From positions 186,001-250,000 of the forward strand of contig JNEN01000885.1 of NCBI GenBank assembly GCA_000697355.1: DNA of 64,000 nt, in the 5' to 3' direction. Of this stretch, positions 12,901-23,496 are shown piece by piece; the stretch's first letter is position 1; each line of letters opens with the position of its first letter. Below the pieces are notes generated by a model. It searched no databases, was not told the origin of the DNA, and saw only the letters and a list, made by a program, of their open reading frames with translations. A program made the position numbers and the translations under genes. Source of the stretch: Syncephalastrum monosporum B8922. Lineage: Eukaryota > Mucoromycota > Mucoromycetes > Mucorales > Syncephalastraceae.

Positions 12901-14331
12901 CGTCTCATCTTTGAGATCCGTCAGCGATTCCAGGTCGACGCTCCTCTCGGCCTGGTGTTTGAAGAGCCCACCATCCGCGGTCTGGCTGCCCGTATCAATC
13001 AACTCCAGGGTGGTGACCTACTGCTCGCCAATCAGCAGGAGCCCACGGTTGAAAAGCCTGCCAAGGAGATCGTGGACTATGCTGCCGATCTCGATAAGCT
13101 CATCAACGAGCTCGCCGAGGCTTACAAGCCCATGGACACCAAGGGCACGGAGCGCGTGTTTGCTCTGACGGGCGCCACAGGTTTCTTGGGTGCCTTCATC
13201 CTTGCCAAGCTGCTTAGCTACCCCGATACCCGCGTGTTCTGCATTGTCCGTGCTAAGGATGCTGCCACTGCTTTCGCCCGTGTCAAAAAGACAGCCGTCG
13301 ACCACCATGTCTGGCAAGACAACTGGGAGAGCCGCATAATTGGCGTCTGTGGTGACCTTGCTCAAGACCGTCTGGGTCTTTCTGACGCAGACTGGCAACG
13401 CATTGCTGGTGAAGCGGACTGTGTGATCCACAATGGTGCGCTCGTCCATTGGGTCTACCCCTATCAGCAGCTGCGTGCACCCAACGTGCTCGGCACGCTC
13501 TGGGCCATCCGTCTTGCATCTGAGCAGCGTAGCAAGTCTTTCCACTTTGTCTCTTCCACCGCCGTTCTTGACAACGCGCACTATGTCAACTTCCCTGGGA
13601 CCGTGCCCGAGACCGACGACCTGGAAGGTGCACGAACCGGTCTTGACTCTGGCTACGGCCAGAGCAAGTGGGTCGCCGAGAAGCTCATCATGGAGGCCCG
13701 CCGTCGTGGCCTTTCAGCCTCCATCATCCGACCTGGCTATATCCTCGGTGAATCCCACACAGGTGTGACTAATTCCGACGACTTTATCTGGCGTCTTCTC
13801 AAGGGATGTATCGAGCTTGGCTACATTCCTGCCATTGCCAACGTGGTCAACTGCTGTTCAGTCGACTATGTCGCGGCCGTCGTGGGTGGTGCGGCCTACC
13901 ACGACGCGCTTGCCAGTGAGCGCGGTGTGCTGCAGGTCACGCACCCCAACAATTTCTCGTTCAATGACCTCTTTGGCACACTCAAGACGTTCGGCTACGT
14001 CTGCCAGCAGACCGAGTATATTGACTGGCGCAACAAGCTCATGGAGTTCACGCTCCAGTCGCAAGATCACTCCCTCTTCCCGCTCCTCCACTTCGTCCTT
14101 GACGACTTGCCAACCTCGACCAAGAGTGCTCAGCTCGACGATGCCAACACGCAGGCCGTGCTTGCCAAAGAAGGCGTCCAGTGTCCCCAAATGGGCAACG
14201 ACCTCCTCGGTCTCTATTACGCGTATCTTATTAAGGCCGGTTTCTTGCCTGAGCCGACTGCACCTGGCCAGCCTCTTCCCAAGCTCGATATGGAAGTCAC
14301 CCTCCTGGCACGTAGCGGTGCCCAGCATTAG
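9972..14331 (+). CDS. LYS2: L-2-aminoadipate reductase (alpha-aminoadipate reductase, large subunit)
   Basis: Reduces alpha-aminoadipate to its semialdehyde with ATP and NADPH in the fungal lysine pathway. The protein must first be phosphopantetheinylated (by Lys5). Exons 9972-10352, 10425-11106, 11169-11480 and 11531-14331 are in phase and give 1391 residues, almost exactly the yeast Lys2 length (1392). Order: N-terminal condensation-like region (1 to about 230); adenylation domain (about 240-830) with FTSGSTGIPKG interrupted by intron 3, then GIAHDPIQRDIFTP, NMYGTTETQR, YRSGDLGRY and NGKVDKNALP; carrier domain with the phosphopantetheine serine in DIGGHSL (near 910); NAD(P)-binding reductase domain from about 1000 (GATGFLGAF) with a catalytic Tyr/Lys pair in SGYGQSKWVAEK near 1166. 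It converges with the Mpv17-like gene, with only 119 bases between the stops. Confidence 0.97.
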
Positions 14332-14450
14332 ACATTAATAACATCCCTTACAGCTCATCTGGTATTTTCTCTCGTTCTATGTACAGTTGCTTTTTCTTTC
14401 TATTTCCATATACATGCGTGTAAAATATATTACAATTTCTACACTATACT

Positions 14451-15238
14451 TTACGTTTCCATGGGTTTTTGCATGGTATGATCGAGACGATCATGCACTA
14501 ATTTCTCTTGTTTGGCGGCATTGTTGATCCAGCTCAAATAGGCGTTCCACAGAATGCCGAGGCTGCTTACAAACGGCAAACGGTAAGGCAGGGGCATAAA
14601 TTTGAAGTTGATAAATTGGACAATCGGCCAGACCTTGTAGTTGGCAATCAAGGCCGGAGTATACGCATCTCGGAACTTTTCGCGCACGCCTTCCCAGCTG
14701 CGGCTTTCAATAAATCCCATCGTTGTGAAAAAGACTACCAGACTCGAGGGAGCAAACACCAGTTGATCGACACCCTGTACAAGCGGAGTGAATAATTCAA
14801 ACGTCATGGCGATGCAAAAAAAAAAAAAAAAAAAACCATGCGCTTGATCGTGATCTTGTCAGCAAGACGTTTAGCAGCAGTAGTGACCAACGTCTTGGGC
14901 ATGGGAAAAAAGCGGTCGAGAAGAATGTACCATTTGCCCACAATAGGTGCTACACTGAAGTTGTACAAGGCAAACCGCACGGTCCGCCATGGGTCAAATC
15001 GAGGAGGAGGGGCCCAGAGAGATTCATGCTGTCGCACATGCTCAGGCAAGGTGCCCTCGAGTGCGGCCGAGTAAGGGTGACCCTTGGGATGGTTACGGTG
15101 ATAGTCATAGAAACCAATGGTCTGCGCCAGCCCGTCGCTGATGGCACCAAGACAGGCGTTGGTGACGCATAACGTTAGCATAGGGCGGCGTTCATAGTTT
15201 CGATTGTAGACTCGGCCAACCGCTCTGATGCACTGCAT
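14451..15238 (-). CDS. Mpv17/PMP22 family membrane protein
   Basis: Small integral membrane protein of peroxisome or inner mitochondrial membrane by family (PXMP2, Mpv17, Sym1); possibly a channel. Exons 15238-14837 and 14774-14451 give 241 residues. The C-terminal half shows the family signature: DQLVFAP, YTPALIANYKVWPIVQFINF, PLPYR, and WNAYLSW near the end. The N-terminal part has LGAISDGLAQ and DPWRTVRFALYNF, also typical. An insertion of about 35 residues between the first two membrane segments is longer than in animal Mpv17. The intron is odd: its donor is GT followed at once by about 20 T, and the first ATG of the downstream exon frame lies inside it. Subcellular site cannot be decided; no clear N-terminal targeting peptide is visible. 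Confidence 0.85.
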
Positions 15239-15396
15239 AAATAAGAAAACGGAAGAAGGAGCGAGAGAGTTGTAATGTAGTATAGATTAACAAAGTGGTG
15301 GTAAAGATCGAGAGGGAAAAAAAGAAAAGGGAAGACAAGTCTAAGATACACGAGATTTTGCTTTTCGTTTGACAGCGAAAGTCCGCTTGGCCATCA

Positions 15397-15742
15397 TCAT
15401 CCGCACATGGTTATGACGCTTTCTTTGGATGCTTCTTGTCGCTTCTCGAACTGATCAAGGACACGATAATGCTCGACACTGACTGCGAAATATGATAATC
15501 AGGCAATATTAAAAGGAAGACGTCAGTATTATGTTGTCTACATAACTCTGTTCGGTTATTCTTCTATTTACTTCGAGTGACTTGCACGCAATCAGGGCCG
15601 CAGCAAGGTATTTGCACGCAAGCACGACATTGGGACCGAGATCCCACATGACAGAGAAGGAATGAGCATTGTTGAGTTTGGTGACTTGTTGAAGCACGCG
15701 CGAGCCGAGGTCCAGCGTCAGCTTGACGTTGGTATCCTCCAT
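15397..15742 (-). CDS. small unknown protein (about 80 aa)
   Basis: Not recognised. The ATG at 15742 opens a frame of about 52-57 codons with an amphipathic leucine/alanine-rich helix pattern. A splice to an exon read from 15482 to 15397 gives a charged tail containing EHYRVLDQFEKRQE, which looks like coiled coil. That reading needs a GC donor (GCAAGT) at 15585; its phase fits and the product is 80 residues. A GT donor 14 bases downstream (GTAAAT) would instead give a serine-rich tail ending after 23 codons. The size and helix-plus-coil layout could suit a small complex subunit, such as a BORC- or BLOC-type subunit, but this is speculation. The gene lies head-to-tail upstream of the Mpv17-like gene. 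Confidence 0.45.
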
Positions 15743-16204
15743 CGAAGTAAGGGAATAACAAGTCCCAATAATTTTCTCTTTATGTGTGTTTTCTTTTGCC
15801 GAAGTTCTTCCTCTGCTTATTTGGCGATACGTAAAAAAAAGCTTTCTCCACAACTTCTGTTCTATTATTGTCCTGTACCCCCAGACCTTATTCATCTGTT
15901 GGCAAACTTTTATGTGTGTTGCCTCGTTTCTTGGCATATCAGAAGACAGAAGGCCAGGTGCACCCTACTGTTCCTTGGCGCGAATTCTCATACTCAGTTC
16001 CATATAGTGTAGATTATATGCTGAGCCGAACTTTGGACTGCCCAAAAAAGGAATAAACGCTCACCAACAAAAATAACAATTTCTGATCTCGCTTGGCAAA
16101 AAGAACCTTTGGTTGTTATTTTTGTTTATTTCACCCCCTTTTTCTTTGGTTTTTGATCACTTCTCTCTTCTTCCTCTTCTATTTTTTGTATTATTCCAAA
16201 GGGT

Positions 16205-17337
16205 ATGAAGCAAACCAAGTTAGACATCGACTTGCCGGTCTCTGTACCGGCTAACATGCCCCATCTCAACACCATCAAAGTGTGGCTACATATTGCCCAA
16301 GGCGTCTTGACGCTCCTCACCATTTGTGTCGTCGCTCCCGTTATCGCCACAGAAATCAAGTATTATGCAAGTAGTTTCGCGTTGTTTTATGACGGTCGTG
16401 ATAACGCTTCATTGTAGGGCGGAAGTCAACCCGGACCGAACTGGACTCTGTTTGTCTCGATCTTTTCATGCTGGGTTCCTGTCCTGCTCGTTTACTTTCC
16501 CTGGGCGTATGATCGCCATAACAAGTTCCGCCGCATTGGCAAGTTTTGCCTCAAACCACGCACGAACCTCATATTCTGCGGCTTCAACTCATTCCTGTGG
16601 GCCGCAGCCGGTATCGCCATGACCGTCCACGCCAACAATGAATCCAACTGTAAGCTTGACTCTGGCCTTCAAAAGTCCGATAGTGCTTACGCTGGCGCGT
16701 GGACTGCTCAGGTAAAACAATGGATTGAAGAACAAAGAGAATATGCGGGGCAATCGTAAATACTAAATTATACGGGCTGTTTACATAGTGTAACTGCGCA
16801 AAGGCAGCCGCAGGATTTTCGTGGACAACGTGTATCACGTGGATCGCCACTTTTCTATGCAGCATCATCATCTTTTGGAACGAGAAGCAGCTCATTCAGA
16901 AAAACCTCCGGGAGCACGAGATGAACAAACAACAGACTATCGAAGAGCAGCACCGTATCCAGGTTGATAACGAGGAGGGACCCTCGCCTATCATGAGCCA
17001 GTCACTTCCACAACACCAGGGCGGATACTATGAGGAGGAGGAGCAGCACTATGAGCAGACCCAACCGCTTCATGCGCCCAAGCATGAAATGACCCAACAC
17101 AACACATATTACCATCAGAGCCCCTCGCCACCCACCCACCAGCACTTTGCTGCTGTCCCGGTCGACGCGTACCAGCAGCCTATGCCGTACGATCCCACCG
17201 TGCCCTACGGAACACCTGCTTCCCCGCAACCCATTCCTCCCCCACAGTCAATTCCTCCTCCTCAGTCGATTCCGCCGCAAGGCACGATGCCCATGCCACA
17301 ACCGTCCTATTACACGAACACCAACCACCAGTTCTAG
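16205..17337 (+). CDS. MARVEL-domain-like four-span membrane protein
   Basis: Predicted membrane protein of 334 residues with exons 16205-16366, 16418-16711 and 16789-17337. There are four hydrophobic segments: about 27-47 (VWLHIAQGVLTLLTICVVA), 62-82, 100-120, and 157-178 after the conserved-looking CNCAKAAAGFSWTTCITW. This matches the fungal MARVEL/Nce102-like pattern in topology and in the Cys-Ala-Phe-Trp motif before helix 4. The cytoplasmic C-terminal tail (about 185-334) is rich in Gln, Pro, His and Tyr. Intron 1 has a GC donor (GCAAGT at 16367): only this joins TEIKYY to GGSQPGPNW in phase. Role (membrane compartment organisation) is inferred from family only. Confidence 0.75.
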
Positions 17338-17543
17338 AGATAACATTTCCCAAACGTCGCATCCAAATCCGTACATACCCCTTATCCCTTTCCCATTTCT
17401 CTACGCACATTGTACTTAATCACAACGGAAGGAGCCTGCCGATGTTCCTTTTAGGTTTGCACATACTATAATTCGTTTTATTTAAAATCGTAGAATATTG
17501 TAATGGATGTATGGTGAGGAACGAGATTGGCATCGTTCTTGGT

Positions 17544-20073
17544 CTAGACCACGGGCTGTTGTGGCTGCTGGGTTTGCTGAGGCTGTTGACCACCTTGTTG
17601 ACCGCCTTGTTGACCGCCCTGTTGGCCGCCGCCTTGTTGGCCGCCTTGACTATTTGGAGAAAGGACTAGACATGGGTATGAATAAAAAATGGGATTTAAT
17701 ACCATCAAATAATTCACTTACCTTGATCAATGACATGTAGCACGCCGTTCTGGATCAAGATATTAGGCTGGACGACGTTGGCGCCTTGTACGGTGAAAGC
17801 GGTCTCGTTGACTGGTTGTAGGGAGAGTGTCCCGCCGCCCAATGTCTGTACTTGCAAGCCTTGGCCTTGTTGACCGCCTTGTTGACCACCTTGCTGGCCA
17901 CCACTGCCGCCCGTCTGAGGCTGCTGACCGCTAGGTTGCTGGCCGCTAGGTTGCTGACCACCACCACCACCCGTAGTAGGACTTTGGCTTGATTGCGGCT
18001 GCTGTCCCATGGGTTGGCTCGTTTGAGGAGGCTGCTGCTGCTGGCGCTTTTGATATACTTCTGGTGCCTGGCTCTGCACAGCTTGTGACATCACGGGCTG
18101 ACTCTGCTGGCCACCGCCTTGCTGGCCAGTTCCGCCTTGCTGACCAGTGCCGCCTTGCTGACCGCCACCTTGTTGACCGCCGCCTTGTTGACCGCCGCCT
18201 TGTTGACCGCCGCCTTGTTGACCGCCGCCTTGTTGACCGCCTTGATGACCACCTTGTTGGCTGCCAGTACTGTTGGTGACGTTGGTTGAGTAAACAACGT
18301 TGCGAACAATGTGCGCTGCGATCAGATTCTCCAGAGTTTGTTGGTCAAATTGCTGACCCTGAATTTGCTGTAGCGCTTCATTGTCGGGAGCAAAAATGGT
18401 GATCTACGGACCCTTTTTTGTTATTACCTCAAAAGCAATCCAAGTGAACCTGTACTCACATTGGTCGTATTATCAATGTTTTGGGCTAAGCCCTGGGCTT
18501 GATCGATGAACTGTGAGAGCGAAGACAATTCAGTCGTGTTCTGTATCACTTCAGAAGCTGGGCGTGGAGGGATTAACACTGAGAGAAACATAGTGAGTAA
18601 CAGGATCATTGATACCGACTAAATATATCACTCTTCGTTACCTTTGTCAATGACATGGATAACACCATTTGAGGCCACAATATCCTTGAGTGTTACGTTG
18701 GCAGACTCCAAACCGTTGCCAACCGTGTAGTTGTGTGCTTCTTGGTCAAGACCAGTGCTTACATTGTTTGCCGCTGCTAGGTAGGCAAAGGCGCGCTCAG
18801 TCACCGACGCGTGTGGATGGAACTTTGCACGCGTGGCTGCCATGGCGCGGTACCAACTAAAGCCACCATCACCACTGTTACCACCTTCATCTTGCGCCTG
18901 TGGCTCGTTCTGTGCTTGTGATTGTTGCGGCTGCTGTTGACCAGTGTCTGATTGCCCACCCGTCTCCTGGGCCGGCTGCTGCACCGAGGAGGTCACGATA
19001 TCCACCGATGACGATGGGTTCGATGACTCCTGACCTGCGTCGCTCGTGCTACCGCCCACCATAGCCGAAGTAGACGCGCTTGGGTTTTGGCCCTCACTGG
19101 CGCCTTGCTGTTGGGTGTCGTTGCGCGTGATGATCAGGGGTGAGCCGCCCGTGCCACCGACTCGATCGACCGTGGTGTTCATGAGTTCAGTTGGAACAAT
19201 GGTGGTGTTGCTCTGGAGGTCGCGCAAGAAATAGGTACCGTTCAGCAAATGGTAGCGTATCACGTCCGTCACCGAAAAATTGGCTAGCGGGCCCTGCATG
19301 AATGGGTTTGTCTCGTTGGAAATCATGGACGAGGAGGACTGCGCACCTTGCGAGGAAGCAGACGCCGAGGGTTGCATATTGCCCATGCCGCTGCCACTCG
19401 CACCGCTCTGCATGCTAGGCATACCACCTCCGGTACCACCGTTACCGCCTTCACTGGCTGTGCTTGAAGGCATCATACCACTACTCGCGCTGCCCCCGTT
19501 ACCGGACTGGTCTTGCTGCAGCCACACTTGACCCTTGAGACGCACCCACATACCATATAACCCAAAGCCTACGGGTTGGCTCGTGGTTTGTTCGGGTTGC
19601 GGTTGCGGTTGGCTCTGCTCGGGCTGCATACCGGAACCACCATTTTGGCTGCCAGAAGGCATGCCAGTAGGCTGTTGTTGGGCACTCTCCGTAGGTTGTT
19701 GCTGCATGCTCTCAGTGGGCTGCTGTTGCCCGCCACCGCCAGATCCGCCCCCAACCCCGGTGCTTTCTGTCGCGGACGGCATAGCGGTTTGACTTTGACC
19801 ACCTCCATTGGCACCGCCCGATGTGTTGTTCTGCTGTTGCTGCTCAAGCTCTTGCCAAACCTCGTCCGAGGGAACAAACAGAGTTTGATTTCCTGGGCTT
19901 GACAGCTGTTGCAGCAGAGGCTGGAATTCAGGCGAGGATGTCAGAAGCTCCACGAATTTAGTCGCCGGGCTTAGTTGCGTCGTATTAAGAATTTGCAGGA
20001 TAGTGCTCCCATTGAGCTGCGCCGAAGCCGACACACCCAAGAGAGCTAGTGCGAATAGTCTCCCAATCAACAT
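17544..20073 (-). CDS. secreted fasciclin (FAS1)-domain protein with Q/G-rich inserts
   Basis: Probable cell-surface or matrix adhesion protein of about 780 residues. Exon 1 runs 20073-18642; introns near 18641, 18460 and 17732 are phase-matched. The N-terminus is a signal peptide (MLIGRLFALALLGVSASA, cleavage before QLNG). FAS1 domain 1: LSPATKFVELL, TLFVPSDEVW, then VTDVIRYHLLNGTYF and finally NGVIHVIDK|VLIPP. FAS1 domain 2: LSSLSQFIDQA, ITIFAPDNEAL, LIAAHIVRNVVYS, then NGVLHVIDQ|VLSPN. Each domain is interrupted by long Gln/Gly/Ser-rich stretches, and the C-terminus is another QQGG array ending QQPVV. No GPI signal or transmembrane anchor is visible at the end. Many N-x-S/T sites suggest glycosylation. 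A TATATAG motif lies about 45 bases upstream of the ATG (near 20118). It converges with the MARVEL gene. Confidence 0.85.
17570..17655. repeat. imperfect 12-15 bp tandem repeat coding QQGG
   Basis: GC-rich short tandem units, read on the minus strand as Gln-Gln-Gly-Gly blocks in the last exon of the fasciclin gene. Unit length varies (12-15 bases), so copy number may change by slippage while the frame is kept. Confidence 0.7.
18160..18245. repeat. 15-bp tandem repeat coding GGGQQ
   Basis: About five near-identical copies of a 15-base unit (ttgttgaccgccgcc on the plus strand). They encode Gly-Gly-Gly-Gln-Gln on the minus strand, inside the second FAS1 domain of the fasciclin protein. Confidence 0.8.
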
Positions 20074-20355
20074 AATGACAAGGATACAAGAAAGATGTTG
20101 GGGTATAACACATTAGTCCTATATAAAAAAGAGGACCTGCACGCATCGGTTTGACATGACCAGGGCTTTGCGCTACCAGACCACGAAAACCTGAAACACA
20201 GCCCATCATCAGGTCCGTATTTCCAAGGGGGCAGCAAACCAACCGTCATTCATTGAACAGGGGTCCATTATATTAAAATAAAAATTTCATTGACGAGGTA
20301 GAAGTATATACTGAGATTGATTATAATTATGTACACGAACGACATATGAAACATT

Positions 20356-20723
20356 TTAGCCAGTATGTTGCTCAGAGTTGCGTTGCTCAGAGAGTTCCCT
20401 CATGCGCTGCTCGCGCTTGGAGTAATTTTGAGGCTTCTGGCGCTTAACGACATCACTACGGCAGTTCTGGACAGCGTTGTAGACCTTCTTCCAGCCCTTG
20501 GCGAGCGGGTTCGATGTCATGACACCGCTGCTGCGCTTGTTGTCGTATTGGTCCTCATCATGGTCGTGAACACGGTTGCTGCGGCGCATGGCCTGGTTGG
20601 ATTCTGCGGCAACGAAATCTGGCGTGTGAACATCCAGTGTCTCATGGGTTGGTGATCAAAGTGATATTTGACCGTTCACGGATACATACCTTCAAATTGA
20701 GCGTTGTTGGGTGGAGCAGCCAT
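20356..20723 (-). CDS. small basic protein of unknown function
   Basis: Not recognised. Exon 1 begins at the ATG at 20723 (MAAPPNNAQFE). The main exon ends at 20356 and encodes a hydrophilic, highly basic protein of roughly 110 residues, with the segment NPLAKGWKKVYNAVQNC and a C-terminal charged helix SKREQRMRELSEQRN. The composition looks real and coding. The junction is odd: the only strong donor (GTATGT) leaves one base, while the only AG acceptor is in the wrong phase. A cut two bases earlier, after ATG, would give QFEETLDVHTPDF in frame. A sequencing indel or a non-AG acceptor could explain this. No domain or targeting signal is visible. Confidence 0.5.
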
Positions 20724-22358
20724 TGTAATAGAAATGTCTGATTAGCGTCAGTATTTTGTGAAATTGACAGTTGAGTACTTTTCGGTTTATCTCTTCTTAA
20801 ATACTTTGCAAGCAAAAAGTCACGCGTGCTCTAAAACGCAGGCTAAGAATCTGATGGAAAACAGAAACAGACACGGTTGACGTTGCAACTCGGGCACTTG
20901 TCATGTGTGTCGATCTGTATGCGAAAAAAAAAAAAAGCGCACAGCGGTACGGAGGGGGGATCTGCAACATGGCGACTTGCGAGCGGATCAGTCTTATTTT
21001 CAAACGACGCTAAATGTTCTGCAACACAGCTAAACTGATTATTTTACCTGGTTTATACATTGTGGACGTCAGCTGTGAAACTCTAAAGTGCGGTTTGCAT
21101 CATGCTGATTTTACCCGGACGTTACGAAAAAGGAAGCTTTTGTATCCAACAAAAGGAAAATTTGTCTATTAGACCACCAAGTGATGTTTGTATGGCATGG
21201 GCTTGTATCACTTTTGCATTTCTTCTCACTTCAATATGGAGCTTCCATTTTTCATTTTGGATTTTGTCAGGAAGTTTGTTGCCGGTGCTTAATTATTCCT
21301 GTCATGTAAATGGACTCGAAGACGGTAGACACACACACCCGATTCAAGTGGTCGACGTCAACCTCATACCCAAAAAACCAATGAGAATCAACATATCTGT
21401 TTCAAACACATATGGGATAATTCACATAAAGAAAGCCTTACTTGGAAATAACTGTTGCGCGGGTTCTCACGCAAAATCTAGCATAAGCTCCCATGAACAG
21501 TCTGTACACAAACTGCGACAACAGCAGAGAATTTTATTAGTTCCCGACGATCCATAACTTCCCTTGTTTTAGGTTGTCATAGATCCGTTTCACTGTAAGC
21601 ATCAGCAGAGTACTTCGGGGCCTGAAGTCGCACCTTAAGAATTTGGCAGAATTAGCGCAAAGCAGTTACCTGTGTGAGCTTACGTCAAAGTCTCGTGGCA
21701 ATGTCAGATATGCACCTAAAAATCGAGCCATTCGGATTCTCTAATTTTTTTTTTTGGTTTTTGAAGACATTCCTAGCTAGTCGATGAGAGAGTATGATTG
21801 ATGAATTGTAGATTCGTTGTATTGAACCTCTACAACAGAATTTTTATTAAACTTTTTGGGAAGAGCGATCTCGTACGTGTTCAAAGTAAGCGCGGATCTC
21901 TTGTGTATTGCTCTACACGAACAATTACTCTGATTAGGTGCTGTGCACTGCAAGTGTGGTTTTTCTGTACTGGTACTCTTACTGATGGCTTTGTCTCACG
22001 TCAAAGGATACTTATTTAGCGCGCGACGGGATGAGGAACATTTCGGCTAATATATCGTTCTTCAGAGTAACACATACAGAAATGCAGCAAACAGCACTAA
22101 ACTCAATCTATGATCGAGACCACCAGAGGAACAAGAGACAATGATTCGTAGCCACGTGAATAGATAGATACATCTTGCACAAGACGCAGTTTAACGAAAG
22201 AAATAGACATTATGGTATGAAACACAATTCAGGAAAATGAGAGGAGTAACGACAAGCCAGCTGCTATGGAAGGAATGATTTGTGTCACGTATTTTGCAGC
22301 ACTCGCTTTCATCCCCAAATTTGGTGGTGCAAAGGAGCTTCTCCAGTTCATCTTCCTC
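20724..22358. other. 1.6-kb intergenic region
   Basis: A+T-rich sequence with no frame that resembles a protein. The longest frame (21102-21557, 151 codons) has a membrane-like stretch but no family signature or splice context. Part must be the promoter of the minus-strand gene ending at 20723 and of the plus-strand gene starting at 22359. Confidence 0.45.
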
Positions 22359-23366
22359 ATGTCCGTCACTTCATCTTTCTACCAAAGTCAAACACCAGCG
22401 GCTGCGGTACAGCAACAACCAAGCTTAAATGAATACCTATCTGAGTTGGTGTCCAAGCGGATGGCCACTTTGAAATACCTGCGACGAGCTCATGAAGGAA
22501 ACACGCATTGGTTCAATACCATTCTCCTCACGCGTGGTGATCTCGGCTCATTATATCCTAATCCAAGAATGCAGCGAAGGTAAATACATGGTCGGTTAAT
22601 GGGATATTATCACAAGAGTAACATCCATTCGTGATATTTTTAGAACATGTAGCTTTTACGCACTTGGCTCGTCGCTAGGCAGCCTTTTGGAAATTAACAG
22701 CTCAGCCGACTACGTCAAAGCACTCAATCAACTCCTCAACGAATTTGATTACTACAATAGCGACCACTCTTCAAAGCAAAAGATGGTAAACAGAGCTGCG
22801 ATATGAGTATTTTCAGAGGTCACTCAACCTGTCAACCTGTCCTGCAGAAAAACATCTTTCGGAAAGCAAGGGGCAAAGACGACAACCACTACACCGAGGG
22901 AGGAGAATACACCTATCTGACGGTACCACACATTGTAAGTGCCAAGGAGAGAAGTGATTACCACACTATACTCACGAATACAAGCCATTTGAGTTGGATT
23001 ACTTTGAGACATTCTTCACCTTGACGGACATCATGACTGAAGCGTATCAGAAGCTGCTGGTCGGCTCTGAGATCTGCACGCAACCCTATTTCGAGCTGGT
23101 CCTCAAATGCGATGGTAAATTAAAGGCAAGTAGAATTTATGATTATTGGTATCATTATTAGCATTATTACTATTATTTCTATTTCTATTGTGTCAGTGGA
23201 TCACTCATGCCCCGCTCTCTCCGTATAGAAAATATTTTCTCAAATCACGAAAGAACTCGATGGCCTTGCTCGAGATGCGATCAAGGAGGAACTGATGATT
23301 ATCGACCCGCTGTCTCAGTCAAACAAAGTCTCGCCCATTGATTTCGAGACAGTTGAAGATGTTTAA
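22359..23366 (+). CDS. conserved-looking protein of unknown function (242 aa)
   Basis: Not recognised. Five exons, 22359-22579, 22644-22785, 22848-22934, 22985-23125 and 23229-23366, are mutually in phase and give 242 residues. The protein looks soluble and mostly helical. It has a serine-initiated N-terminus (MSVTSSFYQSQTP), a helix LNEYLSELVSKRMATLKYLRR, the stretch ELDYFETFFTLTDIMTEAYQKLL, and a C-terminal helix KELDGLARDAIKEELM ending in an acidic tail. The fourth intron uses a GC donor (GCAAGT at 23126). An upstream in-frame start at 22266 would add a hydrophobic 31-residue leader, but the internal ATG followed by a serine-rich start seems better. It is followed 130 bases on by the DCAF4-like gene on the same strand. 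Confidence 0.7.
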
Positions 23367-23496
23367 TATAATGGGTTACTCAGAACTCTATAGCGGAAAA
23401 CCAACAAAGCATTTTTTTGTTGTCTATTTTTCACCATTATCTTTTCCTTCTGTCTGTTCTATACTGTTCTGCTGTTCTGCTCTCCATTAATGGATC

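Noticed and set aside
21102..21557. 151-codon plus frame with a hydrophobic stretch
   Set aside because: No family signature, no promoter or splice context, A/T-rich background where such frames arise by chance.
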